This document shows, one piece after another, positions 18,593-26,795 of a stretch of 64,000 nucleotides of DNA. Within the stretch, counting starts at the first letter, position 1; the number at the start of each line of letters is the position of its first letter. A program made the position numbers and the translations under genes. The notes under the pieces are model-generated. The model was not told the DNA's origin and searched no databases. It worked only from the letters and a program-made list of their open reading frames with translations. Source of the stretch: Alcanivorax sp. (GTDB taxonomy: Bacteria > Pseudomonadota > Gammaproteobacteria > Pseudomonadales > Alcanivoracaceae); the NCBI RefSeq assembly GCF_002726155.1, contig NZ_PBSH01000037.1:1-64000 (forward strand). The letters run 5' to 3'.

Positions 18593-19747
18593 ATGAACGC
18601 TAAACGCTTTTTAGCGGCGAGCATTGCTTGCGCATCCGTGACCGCGACCACCACTGTCATTGCTGACGACATCCCCGAACAGTATTTCTACTTCGGTGGG
18701 CACATCAGCGAAAACTGGCTGGATGTGGGCGACCACATTGACCAAAACACCAGCGAAAACCAAGTGACCCTTCCCGGTGCCCAAATGGGTTACCGTTTCA
18801 ATCGTGACTGGTCTGTTCAAGGTTGGTGGGAGCGTAACAACTCCAACACCGATCTGCTTGGCGACGCGGACATCAACATTGCTCACGGCGCCATCCGCAA
18901 ACACTTTGCCGGCAACTCCGCATTCGAACCCTACGTGGGCATCGGTGCTGGTGAGTTCCGCACAGAGCCGAACAGCGACAGCTCCAACGATTTCAAAGAA
19001 ACCATCGGTACTCTGGAAACCGGTTTCCAGACCATGCTGCACCCGCATTTCCTCTTGGACGTGGGCGCTCGTCCTTACTATAGCTTCCGCACCGAACGCT
19101 GGGATGCAGAAGTCTATGCAGGCCTGAACTTCATCATTGGCGGTTCCAGCGAGAAAGAAGAGCCGGCGCCGGTTGAAAATGTAGTCACCGACAGCGACGG
19201 CGATGGTGTACCAGACGAGCGTGATCAGTGCGCCAACACCCCGGCAGGCGCTCAAGTGGATGCGACCGGTTGTGAGCTGGACGACGATAACGACAGCATC
19301 GTCAACAGCATGGACGAATGTCCCAACACCCCGGCCGGAGCACTGGTTGACGACAAAGGTTGTCAGAAGTACCTGGACAAGGACGTAAAAGAGACCCTGT
19401 ACGTTGAATTCGGCCACGATAAAGCCGAAGTCCGTCAGACCTCTTACCCGTCACTGGAAAACCTGGCCGAAGGTATGCGTCAGTACCCGTCCGCCAACCT
19501 GGTTCTGGAAGGTCACACCGACAGCACCGGTTCTGCGGCTTACAACAAGAAACTGTCCCAGCAGCGTGCAGATGCTGTGAAGACCGTACTTGTTGATCAC
19601 TTCAACGTAAGCGCGGACCGCATCACCACCGTAGGTTACGGCGAAGAGAAGCCAATCGCTGACAACAAGACCAGCGAAGGCCGCGCAGAAAACCGTCGCG
19701 TGGAAACCATCATGAAAGCCACCACCAAGGAAGCGCAATTCCAGTAA
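18593..19747 (+). CDS. OmpA-family outer-membrane protein with TSP3 repeats
   Basis: A 384-aa protein: signal peptide (MNAKRFLAASIACASVTATTTVIAD), an eight-stranded OmpA-like beta-barrel (about 27-195), a calcium-binding thrombospondin type-3 linker with two repeats (DSDGDGVPDERDQCANTPAG and DDDNDSIVNSMDECPNTPAG), and a peptidoglycan-binding OmpA C domain (LVLEGHTDSTGSAAYNKKLSQQRADAV). It ties the outer membrane to the wall, like OprF. Start at 18593 is fixed by AAGGAGC five bases upstream; an earlier ATG at 18557 lacks one. Its 243-base AT-rich leader, unlike the surrounding GC-rich DNA, suggests strong expression. Confidence 0.92.
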   Translation: MNAKRFLAASIACASVTATTTVIADDIPEQYFYFGGHISENWLDVGDHIDQNTSENQVTLPGAQMGYRFNRDWSVQGWWERNNSNTDLLGDADINIAHGAIRKHFAGNSAFEPYVGIGAGEFRTEPNSDSSNDFKETIGTLETGFQTMLHPHFLLDVGARPYYSFRTERWDAEVYAGLNFIIGGSSEKEEPAPVENVVTDSDGDGVPDERDQCANTPAGAQVDATGCELDDDNDSIVNSMDECPNTPAGALVDDKGCQKYLDKDVKETLYVEFGHDKAEVRQTSYPSLENLAEGMRQYPSANLVLEGHTDSTGSAAYNKKLSQQRADAVKTVLVDHFNVSADRITTVGYGEEKPIADNKTSEGRAENRRVETIMKATTKEAQFQ

Positions 19748-19763
19748 GGAATCACGCTGACTG

Positions 19764-19794
19764 AAAAAGGGCCGGTTTTACCGGCCCTTTTTTT
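19764..19794 (+). terminator. Terminator of the OmpA gene
   Basis: AAAAAGGGCCGG ttttA CCGGCCC followed by seven T residues, 17 bases after the stop codon. Confidence 0.92.
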
Positions 19795-19820
19795 GTGCCG
19801 CGCTGCGGCCCCAACACGGT

Positions 19821-19841
19821 TCACGCAGGCATGCAACACGC
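19821..19841. repeat. Heptamer-repeat copy e (GCGTGNN family, minus orientation)
   Basis: On the minus strand this reads GCGTGTT GCATGCCT GCGTGAA, sharing the 12-mer GCGTGTTGCATG with copies at 42185 and 53234. It lies just past the OmpA terminator. Confidence 0.6.
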
Positions 19842-19909
19842 TACAAAAGCGGCAGGCATGCGCGTTGTGGGAACGAAGCCGCTAACCGGTCGCCCCACCC
19901 CACCCACCG

Positions 19910-20362
19910 TTACTTTTTCCGACGATCAGCGAAAAAGCGTTTGAGCAACAGCGCACTGTCTTCCGCCAATACGCCTCCTTCCACATCTATCCGATGATTG
20001 TAGAAATCCACCGACGGCAGTTGTAGCTGGCTTTCGCACACTCCTGCACGCGGCTCACTGGCGCCATACACAAGCCTGCCGATGCGCGCATGGATCATGG
20101 CACCAAAACACATGGTGCAAGGTTCCAGGGTGACATAAAGCGTACTGCCACTGAGCCGGTAATTGCGCTCGGCTTGCGCAGCACTTCGCATGGCCACGAT
20201 TTCCGCATGAGCACTGGGATCGCTGGCGATAATGGGCTGGTTATAGCCCTCGCCAAGCAACTGATCATCCCGGACCACCAGCGCACCCACTGGCACCTCC
20301 CCCTTATCTGCAGCTAAACGGGCCAGCACCAGGGCCTGTTGCATCCAGTATCGATCGTCCAC
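19910..20362 (-). CDS. tadA: tRNA-specific adenosine deaminase TadA
   Basis: Deaminates A34 to inosine in the wobble position of tRNA-Arg(ACG). The 150-aa cytidine-deaminase fold shows all zinc ligands and the catalytic glutamate: H52 and E54 (AHAEIVAMR) with C82 and C85 ([21 protein letters not shown]). The ending [12 protein letters not shown] is typical of bacterial TadA. It is divergent from purT, with 174 bases between the starts. Confidence 0.95.
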   Translation of the reverse strand: MDDRYWMQQALVLARLAADKGEVPVGALVVRDDQLLGEGYNQPIIASDPSAHAEIVAMRSAAQAERNYRLSGSTLYVTLEPCTMCFGAMIHARIGRLVYGASEPRAGVCESQLQLPSVDFYNHRIDVEGGVLAEDSALLLKRFFADRRKK

Positions 20363-20536
20363 TCGCTCTCCTCATCCTGTCCCCGCGCCCACAATGCGCA
20401 CCTGACACGGTACAGGGGAAGTGTACCGCAAGCCCCAGCCGTACAGAATGCGCCTCATTCCGAACAATTTTACCGGCCGCTGGCGCAGGCCCTGCTTTTC
20501 ATTACAATCAGGACACCGAACATATTGAGAGCTGTT

Positions 20537-21730
20537 ATGACTGTCATTGGCACCCCTTTCACCGACAACGCTACCCGCGTCATGCTGCTGGGTTCCGGCG
20601 AACTGGGCCGCGAAGTCGCCCTGGAATTGATTCGCTATGGCTGCGAAGTCATCGCTGTAGACCGCTACGCCCATGCCCCCGCCATGCAGGTGGCGCAACA
20701 CAGCCATGTCATCAACATGCTCGATGGCACTGCCTTGCGGGCTCTGGTCGAACAGGAGAAACCGGCACTGATCGTTCCGGAAATCGAAGCCATTGCCACC
20801 GATGAGCTGGTCAAACTCGAAGCCGAAGGCTATACCGTGGTGCCCACTGCCCGGGCAACCCAATTGACCATGAACCGCGAGGGCATCCGCTGCCTGGCCG
20901 CCGAAGAGCTGTCACTTCCTACTTCCCCTTATCGCTTTGCCGAAAACGAAGCGGACTACCAACAGGCCGTACGCGAGATTGGTTTTCCCTGCGTGGTGAA
21001 ACCGGTCATGAGTTCGTCTGGCAAGGGGCAAAGCACGTTAAAGAACGACGCTGACGTCATGCCTGCCTGGGAATACGCACAGTCCGGGGGCCGCGCCGGC
21101 CAGGGCCGCGTTATCGTGGAAGGCTTTGTGGATTTCGACTACGAAATCACCCTGTTGACGGTTCGCCACAAGGCCGGCAACGAAATAAAGACCAGCTATT
21201 GTGCGCCCATCGGCCACCGGCAGGAGAACGGGGACTATCAGGAATCCTGGCAGCCCCAACCCATGAGTGAAGCCGCCCTGCAACGCTCCCGGGACGTCGC
21301 GCTGGCGATTACCGACGCACTCGGTGGTCTTGGAATCTTCGGGGTCGAATTGTTTATCAAGGGAGACCAGGTGTACTTCAGCGAAGTCTCGCCCCGCCCC
21401 CACGACACCGGCCTGGTAACACTGATCTCCCAGACCCTTTCCGAATTCGCCCTGCATGCCCGGGCCATTCTTGGCCTGCCTGTGCCGGCGATCGAGCAAC
21501 GGGGCCCTTCAGCATCATCCGTGCTACTGGTACAGGGCCAATCAGAGGCGATGCGTTACCGTGGCCTGGACATCGCCCTGGCCGACACGGATACCGAAGT
21601 GCGTCTGTTCGGCAAGCCGGACATCAACGGCAGCCGCCGCCTGGGTGTGGCACTGGCAAAAGCTGACAGTATTGAAGCAGCACGCGATAAGGCAAACACC
21701 GCCAGCGCCGCACTCAACGTCGACCTGTAA
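20537..21730 (+). CDS. purT: Formate-dependent GAR transformylase PurT
   Basis: ATP-grasp enzyme of purine synthesis that makes formyl-GAR from GAR, formate and ATP without folate. The 397-aa sequence has [21 protein letters not shown] (N-terminal nucleotide-fold), [14 protein letters not shown] (ATP-grasp loop), [16 protein letters not shown] and [28 protein letters not shown] metal/ATP residues. The frame is open from 20339, but the family start is the ATG at 20537. It is not clustered with other pur genes, although purL lies at the right end of the window. Confidence 0.96.
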   Translation: MTVIGTPFTDNATRVMLLGSGELGREVALELIRYGCEVIAVDRYAHAPAMQVAQHSHVINMLDGTALRALVEQEKPALIVPEIEAIATDELVKLEAEGYTVVPTARATQLTMNREGIRCLAAEELSLPTSPYRFAENEADYQQAVREIGFPCVVKPVMSSSGKGQSTLKNDADVMPAWEYAQSGGRAGQGRVIVEGFVDFDYEITLLTVRHKAGNEIKTSYCAPIGHRQENGDYQESWQPQPMSEAALQRSRDVALAITDALGGLGIFGVELFIKGDQVYFSEVSPRPHDTGLVTLISQTLSEFALHARAILGLPVPAIEQRGPSASSVLLVQGQSEAMRYRGLDIALADTDTEVRLFGKPDINGSRRLGVALAKADSIEAARDKANTASAALNVDL

Positions 21731-21756
21731 TCCCTACTAGCAACAAGGAATCGCAC

Positions 21757-22152
21757 ATGCAGAATCAGGACACACACAGCAAAGTGATCGGTTACTTACT
21801 CTGGATTTTCGGATTCATGGGCGCCCACCGTTTTTACTATGGCCGCCAGCTCACCGGCACGCTCTGGTTTTTTACGCTAGGGTTGTTCTTCATCGGCTGG
21901 ATCATCGACCTGTTCCTGATCCCCGGTATGGACGACGCGGCCGACACCCGCTATGAAGCCGGTAGCGTCGATTACAATATCGGCTGGATTCTGCTCACCT
22001 TTCTCGGCATTTTCGGCGTCCACCGCTTCTACATGGGCAAGGTCATCACCGGTATTGTCTACCTGCTGACCGCCGGGTTGTTCGGGCTGGGGATTCTCTA
22101 TGATTTCTGGACACTGAACGGCCAGATCACAGAGAAGAATCGTCTGGCCTAG
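21757..22152 (+). CDS. TM2-domain membrane protein
   Basis: A 131-aa protein with two copies of the TM2 motif: KVIGYLLWIFGFMGAHRFYYGR (about 8-29) and WILLTFLGIFGVHRFYMGKVITG (about 73-95). Each is followed by a second helix, giving four membrane helices. TM2 proteins are small inner-membrane proteins of unknown role. An AAGGAATC ribosome site precedes the ATG. It follows purT by 26 bases and may be on its transcript. Confidence 0.88.
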   Translation: MQNQDTHSKVIGYLLWIFGFMGAHRFYYGRQLTGTLWFFTLGLFFIGWIIDLFLIPGMDDAADTRYEAGSVDYNIGWILLTFLGIFGVHRFYMGKVITGIVYLLTAGLFGLGILYDFWTLNGQITEKNRLA

Positions 22153-22344
22153 GGAGACTTTGAAAACCCCTTACGCGCTCAGCGTGGCCTGAAGCGTGCA
22201 GCTGTTGTAACTCGTCTCGACGGGCAGGGTGGTTCCCTAATGCATTTCGAGGCCTGATACCGAAAACCCGATGTCTGACGAAGAAAAGAACGGACGAAAC
22301 CGTCTTCTCTTTTAGCGTCCTGCATCGGGCATCCAGCGCAGCAA

Positions 22345-22731
22345 TCAATTCTTCATGGCGTACTTGCCTGCCCCCAAAAACACCAGTGCCGCCGCCGTAA
22401 ACAGATAAAACGCCTGCAATTCGATCGCCCAACCGCCGGAGCTACTCAGGCTGAACAATTCGCCCATATGGGCCAAAACCAGGGCGACCAGCATATTGCC
22501 GACAATCAGCGCGGCGCCAATCCGGGTCTGATAACCCACAATCACCATCACCGGCGCAATGACTTCGCCAATAAATACCCCATAGGCAAGAAACCCCGGC
22601 AAATGATGTTCCGCCAAGACACCTGAAATCCAGCCAACGCCAGCATGCAATTTGTGCACACCGTGCAGCAACATCATCAATCCCAACGACAGACGTAGAA
22701 TCAACTTCCCGATATCCGGATTATTCAGCAT
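22345..22731 (-). CDS. DoxX-family membrane protein
   Basis: A 128-aa four-helix membrane protein (GKLILRLSLGLMMLLHGVHKL, LPGFLAYGVFIGEVIAPVMVIVG, IGAALIVGNMLVALVLAHM, FYLFTAAALVFLGAGKYAM). The RLSLGLMMLLHGVHKL start and IGEVIAPV are standard for DoxX. Proposed family roles include quinone-linked redox or oxidative-stress functions, none proven for this clade. Start set at 22731, where GGAG sits upstream. The longer frame to 22842 runs through a terminator hairpin and is rejected. Confidence 0.85.
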   Translation of the reverse strand: MLNNPDIGKLILRLSLGLMMLLHGVHKLHAGVGWISGVLAEHHLPGFLAYGVFIGEVIAPVMVIVGYQTRIGAALIVGNMLVALVLAHMGELFSLSSSGGWAIELQAFYLFTAAALVFLGAGKYAMKN

Positions 22732-22784
22732 GGACAGGCTCCATCGATTGCGGTTTGAGAAGAAACCATTCTTCACTTTCTTTC

Positions 22785-22815
22785 CAAAAAAGAAAAGGCC
22801 GCCATAGGGGCGGCC
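22785..22815 (-). terminator. Terminator of the unknown two-gene operon
   Basis: On the minus strand: GGCCGCC cctat GGCGGCC TTTTCTTTTTT. It closes the leftward 24494-22851 operon, separating it from doxX. Confidence 0.85.
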
Positions 22816-22850
22816 AGTGTGGTACAGAAGTACGATTACCAAGGTCTGCG

Positions 22851-23225
22851 CTAAGTGGGTGTTCCCGTTACGCGATAAATATGGCTATCGTTCATACTGC
22901 TGAACAGGGCGTCCTTTATCTTGCGCACTGCATACACACGCTGCGCCTCAATATTGGCATTCTGAACACTCTCGGCAATCAGTGCAGCGGCGACGGTACT
23001 ATTACCGTTCACGCCATTGATCTGGACCTGAAGGTTTTGCTCGCCGGCCGCAGTGCGGCCCTGAACATCCAGCCTGACCAATCCCTGGTTGACGATAGTG
23101 CCAGCACCACGCCAGACATCGGCAAAGTCGATGGCATTAATGGCAAGCCGGGCATCGTGCTCCTGATTTGCATTCATGTTGCCATAGGCATTGCGAACAT
23201 CGCCCATACGTTCTACCTGTAACAT
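22851..23225 (-). CDS. Unknown 124-aa protein, partner of the 419-aa protein
   Basis: I do not recognise this family. No signal peptide or membrane helix. The middle (residues 46-85) is beta-like and rich in N, Q, G and V (LDVQGRTAAGEQNLQVQINGVNGNSTVAAALIAESVQNANI). The C-terminal third (88-112) is an amphipathic helix. The start is fixed by AGGAG six bases upstream and is nine bases behind the 419-aa gene, so both are one transcription unit ended by the hairpin at 22785. It could be a chaperone, immunity or accessory protein of its neighbour; that is inference from gene order only. Confidence 0.6.
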   Translation of the reverse strand: MLQVERMGDVRNAYGNMNANQEHDARLAINAIDFADVWRGAGTIVNQGLVRLDVQGRTAAGEQNLQVQINGVNGNSTVAAALIAESVQNANIEAQRVYAVRKIKDALFSSMNDSHIYRVTGTPT

Positions 23226-23234
23226 AGTCAGCTC

Positions 23235-24494
23235 CTAGCGGGGGTTAACCACCCAGTTAGTGCCCAGGCCAATCACCGTGCCCCAGTTACTGCTGGAGGT
23301 GCAGGTAATGGTTTCGCCATCCACTTTCACCGTGCCTTTATCGCTGTCGGAACCCCCGGCCCCACCAAACTCAAACGGTCCGATGAAGAAGCCACCTTCA
23401 CCGCGAATGGTTTCAGTCACTTGCTGGGCAAACTCGGAACCGGCATTGATGGTGATGGTTGGGCGATAACCGACGATCATCTGTGACACGATACGTGCCA
23501 AGTTTCCGCCCTTGCCAAAGTAATAGGCATCGTCGCCGTTCTTGAAACCGGAGTGACCCGGCATGAACGGACCATTCAGGTAGTTGGCCGGCATGGCCGC
23601 GTTGAACCAGTTGCCCGGAGTCACCGTAACGATGGAGACATCTTCAAAGGCAAAACTGATGTCGTACTGGCTGGAAAAGTGTTCGGTTGACACTTTCTTG
23701 TATTCGCCCCCGGCTTCAAAGCCAAAGAAGTCGAACAGCCCGCCCAGTTCTGTTTCACCATAGACGGTGCTGTCTGACCATTGCTTGGTGGACGAATCCA
23801 GAGAGAAAGTTTTGGCAGAGCCGGCGGTAGCGGCTCCACCGAAGTTGTTACCGGTAATCCGGTTAACATAGTCCCAGGGCGTTTCACTGATCTGAAACGC
23901 GGATTGATCCTTCACCGAGTTGCCATCCTGACCCACAACCGTCACCAGGTTATCGTCATAGCGCTTGGTCGCCTCACTGATCGGGCCTTTCAGCTTCTGC
24001 ATGTATTCCGTGTAGTTGCTGTTGGCTTCCTTTAGCTTTGCCTTTGCCTGGTTCAACTGCGATGCGGAAGCCAGCCCTTCATTAGCCAACCAGTCATCAA
24101 ATGACTCGGTGCTGCTGGTCTGCTGTTTGAAGTTCTGGTAAGCCACATTCACGCTGGACTGGATCTGAAACAGGTTGTGCGAAGCATCCGATATCTTCTG
24201 TTGCAACGCCTGGCCGGCTTCACCGCCATCGGCCATCAGGAAATTCAGAAACATGCGGTACTGGTCGCCGAATCCCTGCTTCATGCCATAAGTATTCGGA
24301 TCCACCTGCGGGCTGGCGGGCACAATATTGAGAAACTGTACTTGCTGATACGGCAGCGATCCCATCGGCGGGTTCTTGCCACCCCAGTTCCACGGGGTCG
24401 GCCCGGTCAACATTTGCGGTACGCCTTCGATCTTGATCTGATCCTGGAAGGCGGTCATGAATTGTCCCCAAAGCGTTTTCGTCATATCGCTCAT
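23235..24494 (-). CDS. Unknown 419-aa protein, helical N half and beta-rich C half
   Basis: No family recognised with confidence. Residues about 75-185 are helical and coiled-coil-like (QQKISDASHNLFQIQSSVNVAY, QLNQAKAKLKEANSNYTEYM). Residues 210-419 are beta-rich with clusters of G, S, T and aromatic residues: FAFEDVSIVTVTPGNWFNAAM, IVSQMIVGYRPTITINAGSEF, GGFFIGPFEFGGAGGSDSDKG and a tail ending GTNWVVNPR. No signal peptide and no hydrophobic helix long enough to be a standard membrane anchor. Start is ATG 24494, with AGGAGA seven bases ahead. A helix bundle followed by a beta/glycine-rich part is seen in several pore-forming or surface-binding proteins, but this is only a hint. Confidence 0.6.
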   Translation of the reverse strand: MSDMTKTLWGQFMTAFQDQIKIEGVPQMLTGPTPWNWGGKNPPMGSLPYQQVQFLNIVPASPQVDPNTYGMKQGFGDQYRMFLNFLMADGGEAGQALQQKISDASHNLFQIQSSVNVAYQNFKQQTSSTESFDDWLANEGLASASQLNQAKAKLKEANSNYTEYMQKLKGPISEATKRYDDNLVTVVGQDGNSVKDQSAFQISETPWDYVNRITGNNFGGAATAGSAKTFSLDSSTKQWSDSTVYGETELGGLFDFFGFEAGGEYKKVSTEHFSSQYDISFAFEDVSIVTVTPGNWFNAAMPANYLNGPFMPGHSGFKNGDDAYYFGKGGNLARIVSQMIVGYRPTITINAGSEFAQQVTETIRGEGGFFIGPFEFGGAGGSDSDKGTVKVDGETITCTSSSNWGTVIGLGTNWVVNPR

Positions 24495-24774
24495 AATCAT
24501 TCTCCTGATGATGTTTTTTATCGGGCATTTCCATGCCTCACGATGTGCCATTTGGCGCAATCAGTATCAGAGCGAAATATCAGCGTTGGGAAATTATGGA
24601 TGGTGATGAAATCCATCATCACAGATGCATTATCTGCAATGATCACAACCATCATTAACGATAATGAATGGAGGAAAAATTACCGGGTAGGATGGAGGTC
24701 ACCCGGCAACCAGGGCAACGACCCACAGCGTACCTTGGGGGGAGCCGGCAATAAAAAGAGAACAAGGACGATTC
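24495..24774. promoter_or_regulatory. Divergent promoter of the unknown cluster with paired dyads
   Basis: 280 bases between the leftward 419-aa gene and the rightward nucleoside-phosphorylase-like gene. GTGATG-N8-CATCAC lies at 24603-24622 and CAGAT-N5-ATCTG at 24622-24636, sharing a base. This is a likely operator for the LysR regulator encoded at 26796-27713, since LysR proteins bind interrupted dyads in divergent promoters. The DNA here is more AT-rich than its surroundings. Confidence 0.5.
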
Positions 24775-25905
24775 ATGAGCCTCGACGCATCTCTGGTACC
24801 CGAGACCATGCTCAACGCGCAACGCATCACCGCGCTACCTGAAAACCCCGATCATCTGCCTGCGGTGGACTGGAAGAAACTGGGCGCTCCGGATAACCGG
24901 ATCCCTCATACCGAAACAGCCACAAACCACCAACCCGATTCTCCCTTACCCAAAGCCGACGTGGTCGTAATGACCTGGACCCTGGCAGAGTGGGCCGCCA
25001 TGAATCAGGTACTCACCAACAGGCGTGATCCGCTCACACCGGATCAGTTGCACAGCCATGAATGGCAGCACGGCTGGCAGAGCTACCAGCGCGACTACTA
25101 TCAGATCTATCAGTACATGGTGGATGTCTCCAAGACCTTTCAGGGCGGCGCGCCTTCGTTGTACAACGAAAGCTGGGGCAGCTTTCGGCAAGTTCGTATC
25201 GGCGACTTGAACGTCTTGCTGGTCAAATCCGGCATGCACCTGGCGCAGGATGGCAGCCAACTGCCCCTGATCCGTTTTGTTGAGCAAATCTGCCAGGAAG
25301 CGCAACCCTCCCTGCTTTTATCCATCGGTACAGGCGGCGGCGTACGCAACGAAGATGCTCTGGGCAGCGCCCTGATCACCAACCAGGCCTACTTCCATTG
25401 CCTGAAACACTTTGCCAATGCCCGTTTTAATCACAGCACGGTGACGTCCGACTGGACACCGGATAGCCGTTATCTTCCCCTTGCACAGGAGGGCGTACTG
25501 CACACCCGTGGGCCACAAATTTTACCCGTGAGCCCGCAATATCCTGCCGGAGCCCATATCGACCCGGACCCGGCCGCCGCTCAGCTGAAAGTGGTCACCG
25601 AGCAACCCATCATCACCACCGACACTTTCCTGTTCGGCACCACCGATAACGGCCTGGAAAAACTGGGCTGCCTGGTAGAGATGGACGATGCCGTTGTCGG
25701 CATGGCATGCCAGCAACAAAACACCGCTTTCGGCTTTGTGCGCAATGTGTCCGACCCGGTGATCAATGGCGACCTGCCCTCTTCGCTGCAAGACAGCTGG
25801 GCCGGTTATATCTACCGGGAGCAGGGGCTCTATACCAGCTACAACGGCGCGCTCGCCACCTGGGCTCTACTTGCCGCCGAAGCCGACCGAAAGGAGAAAA
25901 AATAA
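24775..25905 (+). CDS. Nucleoside-phosphorylase-fold (PNP_UDP_1-like) protein
   Basis: A 376-aa protein with the layout of the purine-nucleoside-phosphorylase/nucleosidase fold: ADVVVMTWTLAEWAAMNQVL (61-80, first strand and helix), LLVKSGMHL (148-156), LLSIGTGGGVRNEDALGSALI (181-201, the glycine-rich GTGGG turn), VEMDDAVVGMAC (301-312, where the family has VEMEAAAVA, the ribose-binding Glu) and FGFVRNVSDPV (319-329, the position of the acidic base-contact residue). About 60 extra N-terminal residues and a WQSYQRDYYQIYQYM insertion are unlike housekeeping enzymes. Such domains occur in bacterial conflict systems as well as in salvage. It is coupled to the next gene by a TAATG overlap. Confidence 0.7.
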   Translation: MSLDASLVPETMLNAQRITALPENPDHLPAVDWKKLGAPDNRIPHTETATNHQPDSPLPKADVVVMTWTLAEWAAMNQVLTNRRDPLTPDQLHSHEWQHGWQSYQRDYYQIYQYMVDVSKTFQGGAPSLYNESWGSFRQVRIGDLNVLLVKSGMHLAQDGSQLPLIRFVEQICQEAQPSLLLSIGTGGGVRNEDALGSALITNQAYFHCLKHFANARFNHSTVTSDWTPDSRYLPLAQEGVLHTRGPQILPVSPQYPAGAHIDPDPAAAQLKVVTEQPIITTDTFLFGTTDNGLEKLGCLVEMDDAVVGMACQQQNTAFGFVRNVSDPVINGDLPSSLQDSWAGYIYREQGLYTSYNGALATWALLAAEADRKEKK

Positions 25906-26795
25906 TGAGCAATGCAATTCAATGGTTTTCTGTCGACCCACAGGAACAGCGAGACCAGGTGACACTCACACCACTGGCACCATTCAGCGGTGAGCAGGCA
26001 CTCAGCAATGCCAGCAGCCTGTGCGCCCGGGGCAGCGAACTTTTCCTCAGCCAGCATAATGGCATGCTATCCATGCTGCTGCTGGATGAAAAAGCGCAAA
26101 CGTTCACACCCATCATTGAACTGGATGCGGAGAAAACCTACCAGCAGCTCAGCCCTTTTATGCTTGGCAACCAGCTGCATTTGCTGGCTTATAACGACAC
26201 TGACGGTATTTTTGATTTCTTCCGGGTAATGCCCGACCACTTCGCACACCAATACCGTTTTCAGAAAACCTACGGCGATGTCACCACCGGGTTCAGCACA
26301 GTGCATGCCTTTCCTTACCGGGATGCCAGTCTTTTCATGGCGTACAACAAGAACACCGGCACCAGCCGCCTCTATCAGCTTCACGTACCCCCCGCCAGCG
26401 CCCTCGGGGTCGAGATGACCTGGCAGAAAGACTGGGCGAAAGGTTGGGAAAACTTCAGTTTTTTTACTCTCGGCGGAGAGAATTTTTTCTTCAAGATGAA
26501 CCCGCTCTACAACGCGGTGAATATCGACCATTACATGGACGACCCCTCCCAGGGGTCACATCCGGTGGGTACCAAACTCCCCCTGTCCATGGATACCACA
26601 CAAATGGCTACGGTTGCCCTGCAGGAAGGCCCCGGCTTTATTGCCTACGAGACCGGTAATGGCCAACTCACCGTTAACCGTTTTCACACAGACTGTCAGG
26701 GCTGGACCTGCCAGGCCAAACAGGCGGTGAACGCGGGAAGCAGTCGACTGCTGATAATCAACGCCACCCAGGGGCCGTTAATCGCACTGATCTGA
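25905..26795 (+). CDS. Unknown propeller-like repeat protein (296 aa)
   Basis: Family not recognised. About five short motifs of the type hydrophobic-x-Y-N-x-x-x-G-x-h-x-h-h recur: LFLSQHNGMLSMLLLD (46-61), LHLLAYNDTDGIFDFFRV (91-108), LFMAYNKNTGTSRLYQLH (143-160), one near 185-205 and GFIAYETGNGQLTVNRF (about 238-254). Blade-like repetition of this kind fits a beta-propeller, which would bind a ligand, glycan or partner protein. No signal peptide. Its ATG overlaps the upstream TAA (TAATG) with AAGGAG ahead, so it is made together with the phosphorylase-like protein. It converges directly on the LysR gene, the stop codons being adjacent. Confidence 0.6.
   Translation: MSNAIQWFSVDPQEQRDQVTLTPLAPFSGEQALSNASSLCARGSELFLSQHNGMLSMLLLDEKAQTFTPIIELDAEKTYQQLSPFMLGNQLHLLAYNDTDGIFDFFRVMPDHFAHQYRFQKTYGDVTTGFSTVHAFPYRDASLFMAYNKNTGTSRLYQLHVPPASALGVEMTWQKDWAKGWENFSFFTLGGENFFFKMNPLYNAVNIDHYMDDPSQGSHPVGTKLPLSMDTTQMATVALQEGPGFIAYETGNGQLTVNRFHTDCQGWTCQAKQAVNAGSSRLLIINATQGPLIALI

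Noticed and set aside
22153..22344. AAGAGAAGACGG...CGTTCTTTTC-like dyad after the TM2 gene as a terminator
   Set aside because: Arms are imperfect and no clear T tract follows; left as uncertain, no feature called.
22732..22842. Longer N terminus for the DoxX protein
   Set aside because: The extra frame runs through a terminator hairpin and lacks a ribosome site; GGAG supports 22731.
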